In this document: positions 1 to 7,410 of the stretch, in pieces | Position numbering within the stretch: position 1 is the stretch's first letter | How the letters are laid out: each line of letters opens with the position of its first letter | DNA from: a virus | IMG/VR virus record: IMGVR_UViG_3300035698_007946 | Coordinates: 1-44,878 of that record | Reading direction: 5' to 3' (one strand) | DNA length: 44,878 bases | The notes under the pieces: model-generated | The model's database searches: none | Seen by the model: the letters and a program-made list of their open reading frames with translations, nothing else | Told to the model about the DNA's origin: nothing | Position numbers and translations under genes: made by a program

Positions 1-127
1 GCAAGGTCTACGAGTATGACCTTGGCACGCCATATCAACTAAACACAGTTACTTATTCGGGCAATTCTCTTGATGTTAGTGCGCAGACTACGGTTGGCGG
101 TTTTACATATGGCGGGATGATGCGCAA
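1..127. repeat. Terminal direct repeat, left copy (circular closure)
   Basis: The first 127 bases are identical to the last 127 (44752-44878). The repeat lies inside a single tail gene whose reading frame continues without a break when the copies are merged. A 127-bp exact overlap is typical of a circular assembly broken at one k-mer, so this probably marks a circular or circularly permuted genome of 44751 bp and not a biological terminal repeat. Confidence 0.95.
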
Positions 128-488
128 TAATGGGTTGGCGCTTGTTTTAACTTCTGGCGACAGCGCCTTTGTAAACCCGACCTCGTGGCAATACGCGCTT
201 TCTACCGCCTTCGATCTTTCAACTGCGACATATTCGGGGCTGGAAAACACTAGTATTAATGGCGGCGACGCAAACGACGGCATCTCATTTATCGCGGGCA
301 GCGACACGTTTTACGCTATGATAAGCGGGGGCGAAGTTTTGCGAACCTATCGAATGTTCGAACTTCCATCTATTTCGCTACCTAGTTCCGTAAAAAACGC
401 GGTTAATGCCGTCGACGGTTTAGGTACGTATTTTTTGAACTTTTACACAGTGGACGGCGGTGTGAACGTCTACGCAAGCAATGGGTGA
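1..488 (+). CDS. Tail fibre/receptor-binding-type protein, C-terminal part (gene crosses the window ends)
   Basis: This is the 3' part of the gene that starts at 44055. Position 1 equals position 44752, and the frame (codons starting at positions divisible by 3 here) carries through, giving one protein of 394 residues. The sequence is rich in Gly, Ser, Thr and aromatic residues, with recurring blocks of the type AFDLSTATYSG spaced along the chain, suggesting a repetitive beta structure such as a propeller or beta-sandwich. It lies between the tail hub gene and a DUF4376-type gene, the usual place for a distal tail or fibre protein that touches the host surface. The stop overlaps the next start (481) by 8 bp. 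The role comes from position and repeats; I recognise no named domain. Confidence 0.75.
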   Translation, partial: KVYEYDLGTPYQLNTVTYSGNSLDVSAQTTVGGFTYGGMMRNNGLALVLTSGDSAFVNPTSWQYALSTAFDLSTATYSGLENTSINGGDANDGISFIAGSDTFYAMISGGEVLRTYRMFELPSISLPSSVKNAVNAVDGLGTYFLNFYTVDGGVNVYASNG

Positions 489-1107
489 TGATGTGCTATT
501 CGCAAAAGAAATAGACAGCACGGCGACAATTTTTTCGCTTGAAGAATTAAGGGCGGCATATCCTAGCGCGGGCTTGTCAGCATCGCCCTCCGATGGTGCG
601 CTGGATCGGCTGGGCTTTGGTCGCGTGGCGGTGGACCCAGAACCCAGCGGGCTAGGGCAGGCGGCAACGCTACAAGGTGCGCCGACCAAAAATAAGTTTG
701 GCCGTTGGATTTTGGGTTGGTCGCTTGAGCGTTTGCCCGACGACGAATTGCGCGAACTAATCAACGCCGAACGCGACCGCCGACTGGCGACTGACTTTGC
801 GTTCGGCAAGAAGCGATACCAAAGCAAGCCCGCCGACATTCAGCGCATCACAGGCGCGGCGACGCTTGCGGGCTTTGCTTTGGGGGCTGGGTCGCCAGAG
901 GGCAATTTGCGATGGGCCAACGCCAACGCAGACTTTACATGGATCGCACAAGACAACACACTCACGCCAATGGACGCACAAACCTGTTTCGCGTTCGGTC
1001 AGACGGCGGCGACACATGAAAGTACACATGTCTTCGCCGCAAGATCGCTGAAGGACGCGAAAGTCATCCCGCTTGACTTTACTGACGACAAGTATTGGCC
1101 GTCATGA
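481..1107 (+). CDS. DUF4376-like tail/fibre-associated protein
   Basis: A 208-residue protein. The C-terminal half (about residues 100-205) has the pattern of the phage DUF4376 family: RRLATDFAFGKKRYQSKP, then LRWANANADFTWIAQDN and a distal TFAFG-like helix pair. DUF4376 proteins usually follow tail fibre genes and are thought to help fibre assembly or to form part of the fibre tip. The N-terminal 90 residues are acidic and low in complexity, with no recognised fold. It overlaps the fibre gene upstream by 8 bp and the next gene by 4 bp, so translation is probably coupled. Base use (many GCG and ACG codons, few GTCC/GGAC steps) looks like the neighbouring fibre gene and unlike the rest of the late operon, suggesting a shared exchange module. 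Confidence 0.65.
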   Translation: MGDDVLFAKEIDSTATIFSLEELRAAYPSAGLSASPSDGALDRLGFGRVAVDPEPSGLGQAATLQGAPTKNKFGRWILGWSLERLPDDELRELINAERDRRLATDFAFGKKRYQSKPADIQRITGAATLAGFALGAGSPEGNLRWANANADFTWIAQDNTLTPMDAQTCFAFGQTAATHESTHVFAARSLKDAKVIPLDFTDDKYWPS

Positions 1108-1379
1108 TGCTTGGATATTTCTCCTTCACGCGTCTGCAAATGATCGGCAGCGCCCTGTCGCAGCTTGGCAATGTTCTAACGGCGGTCGACCTGACGCGAA
1201 CCGGACCTAACGAGAGCGTCAGTGCGAGGATGCACAGGCAAAACAACTCGAGGGGGGAGCGATTCATAAACCGGATCTTTTTCTGGCAGACGAACCCCCC
1301 TCACTGTGAGCGGTCTCACTTGTCCGACGTGTTTGACGCAAGAGCCTTAATCGAAGAAGTGGAAGACCGGAATGCTTGA
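1104..1379 (+). CDS. Conserved small phage protein next to the lysis cassette
   Basis: The start ATG at 1104 overlaps the upstream stop (ATGA), giving 91 residues; the frame is open further upstream but coupling favours this start. The centre, with TGPNESVSARMHRQ followed by INRIFFWQ and HCERSH, resembles a widespread family of short phage proteins encoded near holin/endolysin genes in proteobacterial phages. Its biochemical role is unknown. The gene overlaps the next by 8 bp, so it is part of the lysis-region transcript. I can place it in a recognisable family but cannot assign a function. Confidence 0.65.
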   Translation: MMLGYFSFTRLQMIGSALSQLGNVLTAVDLTRTGPNESVSARMHRQNNSRGERFINRIFFWQTNPPHCERSHLSDVFDARALIEEVEDRNA

Positions 1380-1563
1380 TGACCAAGATGCGCTCACACA
1401 AGAGGAAATCAAAATACTGAAGGAGCTGGCCGTGTCGTCGCAGAGAACAAAGTGGTTGGTCCAAGGAGTGCGCCAAGTGGCTCTGTGGATAACTGCGATG
1501 GGAGCGGCTTGGCTCATGGTGAAAGGGTTCTTGTCGGACCCTAGCTTGTGGAGTGGAAAATGA
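1372..1563 (+). CDS. Small single-span membrane protein, possible holin/antiholin partner
   Basis: A 63-residue protein with a charged N-terminal helix (residues 1-32), one hydrophobic segment (about 35-55, ending in MVKGFL) and a short tail. It lies two genes before the endolysin and overlaps both neighbours. One membrane span just upstream of an endolysin fits a pinholin, antiholin or membrane anchor, but the two-span protein at 2691 is the better holin candidate. No family was recognised. Confidence 0.6.
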   Translation: MLDDQDALTQEEIKILKELAVSSQRTKWLVQGVRQVALWITAMGAAWLMVKGFLSDPSLWSGK

Positions 1564-2033
1564 CATATCTAGTAAAGTTAATCAGTTCTCTGATTGTCGC
1601 CCTGTTGATCGTCTATGCGGCTATTCCCCTGATCTCTACTAAATACATCGTAAAGACCCTTGATCTATACGTTGAAGGTGGGACAGTCCACTATACAAGA
1701 ACTGTGGCGTTTCCGGTCAGCGGCTACGTCACAGTTGAAGTCAGCCACAACGGCAAGCTCCGACCGGAATGCAACGTGGCGACCACCACTATATATGAAG
1801 TTCGCGGCGATGCAGGGCTGGACCCTGTTGTGTACGACCTCCCCTGTGAAGTTTCTGCGGACGGGATCTACGTCATGAGGAGATGCTTGCAGGTCGACGG
1901 ACCAATGGGTCAAAGATTTGGTCCGGACTGCTCTGCGACAACATGGGTTCTTCCGGAACCTTCCGACCTATCAACACGCATCAGGGATCTTGAGTCACAA
2001 GTCAAGTCCCTAGAAGGAGTTAAAAATGAATGA
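1560..2033 (+). CDS. Membrane-anchored extracytoplasmic protein of unknown function
   Basis: ATG 1560 is chosen because it overlaps the upstream TGA (ATGA); a GTG 12 bp earlier is possible. The 157-residue product begins with a hydrophobic segment (residues 4-22, LISSLIVALLIVYAAIPLI), which can be an uncleaved signal anchor. A mixed region follows with at least four cysteines (two in a CEVS...RRCLQVDG stretch), suggesting disulfides in the periplasm, and then a C-terminal coiled-coil-like heptad stretch (LSTRIRDLESQVKSLEG). It lies inside the lysis cassette directly before the endolysin. A role in envelope disruption or surface exclusion is possible; nothing is proven. Confidence 0.6.
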   Translation: MTYLVKLISSLIVALLIVYAAIPLISTKYIVKTLDLYVEGGTVHYTRTVAFPVSGYVTVEVSHNGKLRPECNVATTTIYEVRGDAGLDPVVYDLPCEVSADGIYVMRRCLQVDGPMGQRFGPDCSATTWVLPEPSDLSTRIRDLESQVKSLEGVKNE

Positions 2034-2694
2034 CATGAAGACGAGCGACAAGGGTCTACTTGAGATAGCGGAGCACGAAGGCGTCGTGCCAGCGCCCTAT
2101 TTAGACAGTGTCGGAATCGCCACCTATGGGATCGGCCACACTGTTTCAGCAGGGTTCCCGAATCCGTCTACCATGCCTCGTGGAATGCCTGTCGGAAAAG
2201 CAGCTATGGACAAGGCGATCTTGAATGCGGTTGAAGTGTTCAAGCGTGACGTTACGATATACGAAAAGCGCGTCAACAAGGCGATCAAAGTTCCAATATC
2301 CCAGCACGAGTTTGATGCTTTGGTGTCCTTCGACTTTAACACAGGGGGGATATTCAAGGCGAAGCTGACTCGTCAAATCAATGAGGGAGTTCCAGAGGCC
2401 TCAAAACACTTCTTTGGATGGCTCCGACCCCCCGAACTGCGCAAGCGTCGCACGGCTGAAAAGAACCTGTACGACTCTGGCGACTATGACGCCAACGGGA
2501 CAGCTATTCCAATCTGGAAAGTCGATGTTAGTATGCGTCTTCGCGGCCAGTATGGCACGATGGATGGTCTCGAACTGCTTGAGATGATGGGCCGAGGCGA
2601 AAGCACGCCGACCAAGAAGCCTGTCCAAACCGCAACCACAAGCAAGAAGTCTCTTCTGGACCTGTTGCTGGAATTCCTAGGAGTACGGAAATGA
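2026..2694 (+). CDS. Endolysin, GH24 lysozyme (T4/P21-type muramidase)
   Basis: A 222-residue cell-wall hydrolase that should cleave the MurNAc-GlcNAc bond of peptidoglycan. The catalytic signature E-8aa-D-5aa-T is complete: Glu18 in EHEG, Asp27 in YLDS, Thr33 in ATYGIGHT. Further family features include SFDFNTGGIFKAKL and a C-terminal RGQYGTMDGLELL stretch. About 25 residues after the catalytic domain are Thr/Lys rich and end in a hydrophobic LLDLLLEFLG helix, an unusual tail that might bind membrane. There is no N-terminal signal or SAR segment, so release would need a holin; a two-span candidate follows directly with a 4-bp overlap. An AAGGAG-type ribosome site precedes the start. Confidence 0.93.
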   Translation: MNDMKTSDKGLLEIAEHEGVVPAPYLDSVGIATYGIGHTVSAGFPNPSTMPRGMPVGKAAMDKAILNAVEVFKRDVTIYEKRVNKAIKVPISQHEFDALVSFDFNTGGIFKAKLTRQINEGVPEASKHFFGWLRPPELRKRRTAEKNLYDSGDYDANGTAIPIWKVDVSMRLRGQYGTMDGLELLEMMGRGESTPTKKPVQTATTSKKSLLDLLLEFLGVRK

Positions 2695-2888
2695 ACATAT
2701 CGAATATGAATTCACCCGCAAAGTCTAAGATCAACTGGACCGCGCTGGCCACTCTCGTCGTAGGCGTGCTAGTGGCGACTGGCATCGTTCCGGAAGAGGC
2801 AAAGGAACCTTTGATGGAATTGACCTTGCTGGTCGTGCCTGTCCTGATCATCACGTTCCGTACTTGGTTCACGGAGCCACGGTCGTGA
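2691..2888 (+). CDS. Putative holin, two membrane spans
   Basis: A 65-residue protein with two hydrophobic segments, about residues 17-33 (TALATLVVGVLVATGIV) and 43-59 (ELTLLVVPVLIITFRTW), joined by a short acidic turn (PEEAKEPL). Size, topology and location directly after the endolysin gene (ATGA overlap) fit a class II-type holin that permeabilises the inner membrane to release the endolysin. No family signature is visible beyond that, so the call rests on architecture and context. Confidence 0.7.
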   Translation: MNISNMNSPAKSKINWTALATLVVGVLVATGIVPEEAKEPLMELTLLVVPVLIITFRTWFTEPRS

Positions 2889-3124
2889 TTTTAAGATCAC
2901 TGGTCGTCATAGCTGTTTTGGCTACCCTAACGTCGGTTGTGCAGACCATCCGGCTTAAAGCTTCGCATACGTCGGGGGCTGTCGGGAATATACAGCTACA
3001 GGCTTGTGGAGCGCGGCTTACCAACCTTTTGGAAGACTTGGAGAGAGATAATGCAGTTGAAAACCTCACTGATGACGACTTGCGCAGTGTTCCTTCTGAC
3101 TGGATGCGCGTGGCTGTTCCCTGA
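2885..3124 (+). CDS. Putative i-spanin (Rz-like inner-membrane subunit)
   Basis: The start is taken as GTG 2885, which overlaps the holin stop (GTGA); a TTG start at 2864 is possible. The 79-residue product has an N-terminal membrane anchor (ILRSLVVIAVLATLTSVV) and a periplasmic part with a helical charged stretch (ARLTNLLEDLERDNAVENL). The gene is overlapped in another frame by a lipoprotein gene (3051-3302), the classic arrangement of Rz and Rz1. Spanin complexes fuse inner and outer membranes in the last step of lysis. The short periplasmic domain makes this a small example. Confidence 0.6.
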   Translation: MILRSLVVIAVLATLTSVVQTIRLKASHTSGAVGNIQLQACGARLTNLLEDLERDNAVENLTDDDLRSVPSDWMRVAVP

Positions 3125-3302
3125 CCCGCCTATTGTGGTCGAAGACGACGCCCTGTTTTGCGACATAGAAGAGCCTAGACGATTCACACAAGAGGAGCTG
3201 GATTGGCGTGCCATCAACGCTCCTTGGAATCTTCGCCGAGATTACAGTACGAATCTCGCATGGGACGAAGAATGCGTGGCCTTGCCTCCCGAGGGCGCGT
3301 AG
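3051..3302 (+). CDS. Putative o-spanin lipoprotein (Rz1-like), embedded out of frame
   Basis: ATG 3051 gives 83 residues starting with a lipoprotein signal peptide; the lipobox LLTGC places the lipidated cysteine at residue 19. The mature part begins AWLFPDPPIVVEDD, Pro-rich as in many o-spanins, and continues with a conserved-looking RRFTQEELDWRAINAPWNLR segment found in small lipoproteins of proteobacterial phages. The gene starts inside the i-spanin gene in a different frame and ends 178 bp after it. The frame is open upstream to 2937, but only this start gives a signal peptide, and GAGAGAT lies about 10 bp upstream. It should be anchored in the outer membrane and pair with the 2885 product. 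Confidence 0.72.
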   Translation: MQLKTSLMTTCAVFLLTGCAWLFPDPPIVVEDDALFCDIEEPRRFTQEELDWRAINAPWNLRRDYSTNLAWDEECVALPPEGA

Positions 3303-3345
3303 ACGGAGCGGCCGAACAGAACTCCTCCTCGATGTTTGGTCGCAG

Positions 3346-3392
3346 AATGACCCCCCTTCCTTCCCGGAGCAGGGGGGTCATTTTCGTTTTAG
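3346..3392 (+). terminator. Intrinsic terminator at the end of the late/lysis transcript
   Basis: A perfect 11-bp stem, AATGACCCCCC (3346-3356) with GGGGGGTCATT (3372-3382), and a 15-nt loop, followed by TTCGTTTTAG. It lies between the last lysis gene (ends 3302) and the convergent minus-strand gene (ends 3520). The stem uses the same G6 tract that recurs over the genome. It lacks a T-run on the minus strand, so it mainly serves plus-strand transcription. Confidence 0.85.
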
Positions 3393-3519
3393 AGGTGATT
3401 AGTTGCGGGCCTGCGTCCACCTCACCCGCCGAAGGCTACTAGGACCACGATCCTGCATTGTGTTTCGGCACGCAACAGGACCGCTTCTCCAGGACTACTC
3501 GAGGGTTGCCCCGAGATTC

Positions 3520-4389
3520 TTAGAAGTTGAACCCGACCAGAAGTTCCACGCCTTGCGTCTTGCGGTCTTCAAGTTCGGCCTGATACATGCCGAGACCAAC
3601 AGTGGTTCCGGACTGATGCATCCATTCTGCCGACGCGCCATACGTACTACCGCTGTTTGACACCGACATGTCGTTGAAGTCTACTAATCCTGCGAAGCCT
3701 GCCGACGCGGAGAGTAGGACATTCCCCGTAGCATATCCAGCGGTAAGCTCAAGTGAACCTAGAGGCTGTGCGGATCCGTCGGCTTGGCGCAGTGTCACCT
3801 TCGAGCCGATCAGCACGTTTTCTGCGATCTCGAAGCGATATCCACCATAGACGCCATAAGTCAAGGCTTCTTCGGACTCCACAAAGCCTTCGAACAGCTC
3901 CCCGATGACAGTGTTGGACGCATAGCGGGACTCCCCATACTCGGAGCCGTCCCGCGAGGAGTAGCGCACGGAACCAGACTCCTCAGAGACCCAGACTCCG
4001 GGATACCCTGATTCATAGCGAAAGTCCGTAGTCAGGTCGCCGTTGTTGCTCGGGTGACCAGAAACAGGTTCGCCGAGTGCGAGCAGTTCTGGGCTTTGGA
4101 GCCAGTCATCGCTGGAGACTTCGCATTTACCTGCCCACGTTCCCTCCTCGGCTCGCAAACATTCCCGCTTATAGCCTGTCTGGCGAGTGCGGTCAATTTC
4201 TGTACGTGATCCGCCAACAGAGAGGCCTCCATACAGACCCGCGAATCTTGAACCTACAGAAACAGGCGTGCCGACAATTGGATCGGCGAGCCCTAGTTCC
4301 ACCTCTGGTCCACTGGCGTAGGCAGAACCTGTGAGTGCAAAGACCGCGACCGCGACCGCTGCAGATGTGCGACGTAACATACTTTTCAT
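3520..4389 (-). CDS. Phage-encoded outer-membrane beta-barrel protein
   Basis: A 289-residue protein with a clear Sec signal peptide (residues 1-26, MLRRTSAAVAVAVFALTGSA, cleaved after AYA). The rest shows alternating hydrophobic/polar strands rich in Gly, Tyr and Ser (YGVYGGYRFEIAENVLIGSK; GNVLLSASAGFAGL) and ends in Phe (LLVGFNF), the C-terminal signature used by the BAM machinery. It resembles the OmpA/OmpW/porin-family small barrels and the lambda Lom type. Phage barrels of this kind can alter the host surface, for example to block superinfection. It is the last gene of the minus arm. ATG 4380 is an alternative start. Confidence 0.82.
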   Translation of the reverse strand: MKSMLRRTSAAVAVAVFALTGSAYASGPEVELGLADPIVGTPVSVGSRFAGLYGGLSVGGSRTEIDRTRQTGYKRECLRAEEGTWAGKCEVSSDDWLQSPELLALGEPVSGHPSNNGDLTTDFRYESGYPGVWVSEESGSVRYSSRDGSEYGESRYASNTVIGELFEGFVESEEALTYGVYGGYRFEIAENVLIGSKVTLRQADGSAQPLGSLELTAGYATGNVLLSASAGFAGLVDFNDMSVSNSGSTYGASAEWMHQSGTTVGLGMYQAELEDRKTQGVELLVGFNF

Positions 4390-4452
4390 GATGTGTCCTT
4401 TCTAGGAACGTTTTGATTGGCGAGGGGGGAATCCCTCTGTCCCTGACTTCAA

Positions 4453-4737
4453 TCAGGTATTTCTATGTCCGCGAAGATGATCTTGTTGGCGACCACATGC
4501 GGATATGATCTTTGCGAGGTCGGCCTCATGCTCTAGCCCTGCTATCAAGTCTCGAATAAAAACCCCCCTCATCGTTTGCGGTAAGGCCTCAGCCATTTCT
4601 ACCGCGCCAAGATAGTTGACTGCAAGACCAGTTCTATCCGCCAACCTTTTATCTTTCGCACGGTCAGGGAAAGGCTTGGTCGGTTTCGGCGCTGGAGGTC
4701 TTCGCAGAAGTGTGAATATTTTTCTAATAGGTCCCAT
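4453..4737 (-). CDS. Small hypothetical protein
   Basis: 94 residues, basic and Pro/Lys rich at the N-terminus (RRPPAPKPTKPFPDR), then predicted helices (LADRTGLAVNYLGAVEMAEAL; FIRDLIAGLEHEADLAKII). The start has a near-perfect ribosome site (AGGAGG, 4742-4747 region), placed at the very end of the helicase gene, so it is probably translated from the same transcript 10 bp after that gene. No family recognised. Confidence 0.65.
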   Translation of the reverse strand: MGPIRKIFTLLRRPPAPKPTKPFPDRAKDKRLADRTGLAVNYLGAVEMAEALPQTMRGVFIRDLIAGLEHEADLAKIISACGRQQDHLRGHRNT

Positions 4738-4746
4738 GGGATCCTC

Positions 4747-6468
4747 CTATGTTCTGATGTCGAAGAGCATGGAAAGAACTTCCTCGCCCAGTGAGTCGCC
4801 GTCTTTATCGTCGGTCCGGATGGAGTCTGCCAGAACCCTCTTGCGCTGTAGTGCCTCCGCGATCTTGTCGTCCACGGTGTTAGGCGAGACAAGATCAATG
4901 TACTGACACTTGTTCGACTGGCCGATTCGGTGGATGCGGTCTTCTGACTGCCATCGCTCAGAGGCGTTGAAACTGTTGGAGTAGTATATCGCAGTATCGA
5001 AGTGAGTCAGGTTGAGGCCCGTGCCTGCCGATTGTGGATTAGCGATCAGCACGTCTACCGCGTCGGGTTTTACGACCGCCAGTCGGTCTTCTGCGCTGGT
5101 CCCCCCATGGAAGGTTCCCACGCGGTATCCAGCCTTCTTAAGCGCGAACTCTAGAGCTGACAAATCATAGCGGAAGCGCGACCAGACGATAGCCTTCTTG
5201 CGGGACTCCAGAATATCCAGGACCGCCTGGATACGGTTCTGTGGAAACTCGGTAAGCGCACCGTCGTCGTCTATGATGAAGCCTGATACGACCTGTTGTA
5301 GCTTCATCAGCAGGGTCAAGGCTAGAGGGACTTCCAGCACTTCGCCATTCAGAACGACCGCCATGTACTTGACGAGACTCGTGTAAGCGGCTGTCTGCTC
5401 CTTGGACATCGGGACCGGATACTTCGTATAGACCTTTTCAGGCAGGCTCAGGCAGTCCTTCTTCAAGGCACGCATGGTACAGCCTGCGACCCTGTCGGTC
5501 AGTCGCTGAACATTCTGGTATCCCACAATCTTGACCGCTCCAGCAGGAGCTCCTGGAACTGGTATCGTGCGACAGTATTCGTTGCGGAAGCTGTAGAACG
5601 ACTTATGGCCTAGGACGCTGGGATGCAGGAACCGAAGCTGGGAAAACAGATCCTCCAGACCTTGCGTGAGCTCGGTGCCTGTTGCAATGCGGCGGTAATC
5701 CATCAGGGGGGACATCTTCTGTAGAAACTTGGTGCGACCCGCTGATGGATTCTTGAATTGGTGGCTCTCGTCTACGATGACCAAAGTTTGCGCGTCTGCG
5801 AGCCAGTCCATAGCGACTTGCTGCGCTTTCTTGGACGCAAGGCTGGGAGTCGCCATTGTTAGGATCTGCAATGTGTCATGGTCCTCCATACGTTCGTAGA
5901 GGTCCTCTAATTCTTTCTTACGCATTCCAGAACGGTAGGCCAACGCCTGATAGTCGTCTGCTCCGCAGTGCGTCGGCAATTCTGAGTTGACCCATTGCTG
6001 GTGAACACCAGACGGAGCAAAGACCAGTACGCGGTTGATCTGGCCAGTGTTAAACAGACGGACCATGTCGTCTATGAGGATCTTGGTTTTACCAGTCCCC
6101 ATTTCCATGAACAGGCCGAAGAACTTGGCTCCCTGCATCATGTCAAGGGCTTTCTGCTGATGGTCGTAGGGAGTTGTCTTGAATACTAGGCCCTCTCCGT
6201 CGACTGGCTCGCCTGTTGATTTCCTAGCTCTGGTCGCGGCCATAGTGTCCTGGACTCCCAGATACTCATTGACAACGTCCAAGCCCATGGCGGACACTTC
6301 TGGATAGGTTGTCAGCACAAGAGCAATGTTGGCTCCCGACCCTTCGACGTGCAGGTCACCATCACGGAACTTCTTTCGTCCGGGAAGAGCGCGTGACATT
6401 TCAATAGTTCGGTGAGTAGGCCGAGGGAACACTAGGTTCGGGCCTTTGGCCTTTATGGAGACGGACAT
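4747..6468 (-). CDS. SNF2/SSL2-type superfamily 2 DNA helicase
   Basis: 573 residues with a complete SF2 helicase core: Walker A MGTGKT (residues 123-128), motif Ia around VLVFAPSGVHQQW, motif II DESH (233-236), motif III around ATGT (262-265), motif V in NPQSAGTGLNLT (from 477), motif VI SEDRIHRIGQ (508-517). The HRIGQ form of motif VI is typical of SNF2-like translocases, which many phages carry near replication genes; they move on duplex DNA and may help replication restart, recombination or strand separation. The first 90 residues are phage specific. A promoter at 6499-6527 lies 31 bp before the start codon, so the gene can be expressed on its own. Confidence 0.93.
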   Translation of the reverse strand: MSVSIKAKGPNLVFPRPTHRTIEMSRALPGRKKFRDGDLHVEGSGANIALVLTTYPEVSAMGLDVVNEYLGVQDTMAATRARKSTGEPVDGEGLVFKTTPYDHQQKALDMMQGAKFFGLFMEMGTGKTKILIDDMVRLFNTGQINRVLVFAPSGVHQQWVNSELPTHCGADDYQALAYRSGMRKKELEDLYERMEDHDTLQILTMATPSLASKKAQQVAMDWLADAQTLVIVDESHQFKNPSAGRTKFLQKMSPLMDYRRIATGTELTQGLEDLFSQLRFLHPSVLGHKSFYSFRNEYCRTIPVPGAPAGAVKIVGYQNVQRLTDRVAGCTMRALKKDCLSLPEKVYTKYPVPMSKEQTAAYTSLVKYMAVVLNGEVLEVPLALTLLMKLQQVVSGFIIDDDGALTEFPQNRIQAVLDILESRKKAIVWSRFRYDLSALEFALKKAGYRVGTFHGGTSAEDRLAVVKPDAVDVLIANPQSAGTGLNLTHFDTAIYYSNSFNASERWQSEDRIHRIGQSNKCQYIDLVSPNTVDDKIAEALQRKRVLADSIRTDDKDGDSLGEEVLSMLFDIRT

Positions 6469-6498
6469 GGTTGATTCCTTTGGTTTGGTGTGACCCTG

Positions 6499-6527
6499 TA
6501 AATAGCGTCAGCGGCGTGGTGTTGAAA
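6499..6527 (-). promoter_or_regulatory. Promoter P1 upstream of the SNF2 helicase
   Basis: On the minus strand TTTCAA (6522-6527), 17 bp, then TATTTA (6499-6504), followed by CAGGG like the other promoters of this arm. The start codon at 6468 is 31 bp from the -10. Confidence 0.55.
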
Positions 6528-6533
6528 GGACTG

Positions 6534-6815
6534 TTATTCGGGCGACAGTCGCTCGGTCCGGCTGGCCAGAAGTATGGAATACAGCACATTCCAAGTCAGG
6601 GGGGTTTTTGGAACGTCTGTGAACTTCAGGTCTCGCAGGTATGCAAACTGATGCTTCTTCCTGTCGTCCCACAGGATCATCGCTCCAGGACCGTATTTCC
6701 ATGACCTAGCGGGCCTCACGACTTCGCCATACAGGCGGACTTCCCCCCGACCTAGGAACTGGTATGACACCCGCTTGCCGATGTCATCCGGAGTGATCTC
6801 AGATATGCTGCTCAC
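6534..6815 (-). CDS. Small hypothetical protein, beta-rich
   Basis: 93 residues starting MSSISEITPDDIGKRVSYQF, then a SH3/Tudor-like run of alternating strands (GEVRLYGEVVRPA; GAMILWDDRKKHQFAYLRDL). The WDD..K......L..L pattern resembles short phage proteins that fold as a small beta barrel, but I cannot name a family. It overlaps the gene upstream by 4 bp (ATGA). Confidence 0.6.
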   Translation of the reverse strand: MSSISEITPDDIGKRVSYQFLGRGEVRLYGEVVRPARSWKYGPGAMILWDDRKKHQFAYLRDLKFTDVPKTPLTWNVLYSILLASRTERLSPE

Positions 6816-7099
6816 GGTTTTATCTCGCCCATCATTTTGAGGACCTCGTGACGAACGAGGGTGAACCTGCTCATCATCTGAGCCTTCGTATAGCTTTCGT
6901 TGACGTTGACATGAGAATGTATTTGCAGCAGGCGTGGATAGAGTTTGTCAGGCCCTAAGCTGACAGGTTCGTCAGGCTCCTGCGTCCGTATTGCATCAAG
7001 CTGGTGAAGTAGATCCTCCGAAGTGTGGCGGCTCATCTTGACCCGAGACAGGACGATTTCCAAGGCCCTGCGAGTGGGCATGTTTATGCGGTCAGTCAT
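6812..7099 (-). CDS. Small hypothetical protein, helical
   Basis: 95 residues, largely helical and charged (RRALEIVLSRVKMSRHTSE; RFTLVRHEVLKMMGEI). It overlaps the previous gene by 8 bp and the next by 4 bp, so it is translated within a three-gene block (7349 to 6534). No motif identifies a function. Confidence 0.55.
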   Translation of the reverse strand: MTDRINMPTRRALEIVLSRVKMSRHTSEDLLHQLDAIRTQEPDEPVSLGPDKLYPRLLQIHSHVNVNESYTKAQMMSRFTLVRHEVLKMMGEIKP

Positions 7100-7349
7100 A
7101 GTCTATTCCTCCCGGAAGTTTTCTCGCTTTTCGTATCGCTTCATGGTCCCATTCACCTACAGAGGAGCGCACAACCTGAGCGGGACCAAAGGTTCTGGAG
7201 TCGTCGTATCGCTCCTTGCCACATCGAAGACAAAGCTTCGCATCACTCATGCCGCCAAGGTTGTCCAACACCACTCCGTGGAGTCCGAACTGCTTTCCCG
7301 GACGACACTTCGCGACTCCAATAAGTCTCGTGAATAGTTTGCGGATCAT
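7092..7349 (-). CDS. Small basic hypothetical protein with a Cys pair
   Basis: 85 residues with one CLRC motif and several further basic residues; a small metal-binding site is possible but only one cysteine pair is clear. GGAAGGAT upstream is a good ribosome site. First gene of a compact block lying after the G6 inverted repeat at 7382-7404. Confidence 0.55.
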   Translation of the reverse strand: MIRKLFTRLIGVAKCRPGKQFGLHGVVLDNLGGMSDAKLCLRCGKERYDDSRTFGPAQVVRSSVGEWDHEAIRKARKLPGGIDYD

Positions 7350-7381
7350 GGTCTATCCTTCCTTTTGTCTACTTAGATTGG

Positions 7382-7404
7382 TCAGGGGGGTCCGACCCCC
7401 CTGA
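7382..7404. repeat. Inverted pair of the TCAGGGGGG motif (hairpin)
   Basis: TCAGGGGGG (7382-7390) and its exact complement CCCCCCTGA (7396-7404) separated by TCCGA form a 9-bp GC-rich hairpin in the gap between the genes ending at 7411 and starting at 7349. No T-run follows on either strand, so termination is uncertain; it could slow polymerase, protect mRNA ends or be a protein-binding site. Confidence 0.7.
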
Positions 7405-7410
7405 TGTAGG

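Noticed and set aside
3346-3392. Possible bidirectional terminator for both arms
   Set aside because: A T-run is present only on the plus-strand side; the minus-strand side lacks one, so I assign it to the plus strand only.
4442-4458. Small hairpin CCTGA...TCAGG at the end of the 4453 gene as a terminator
   Set aside because: Only a 5-bp stem and no T-run on the minus strand; too weak to call.
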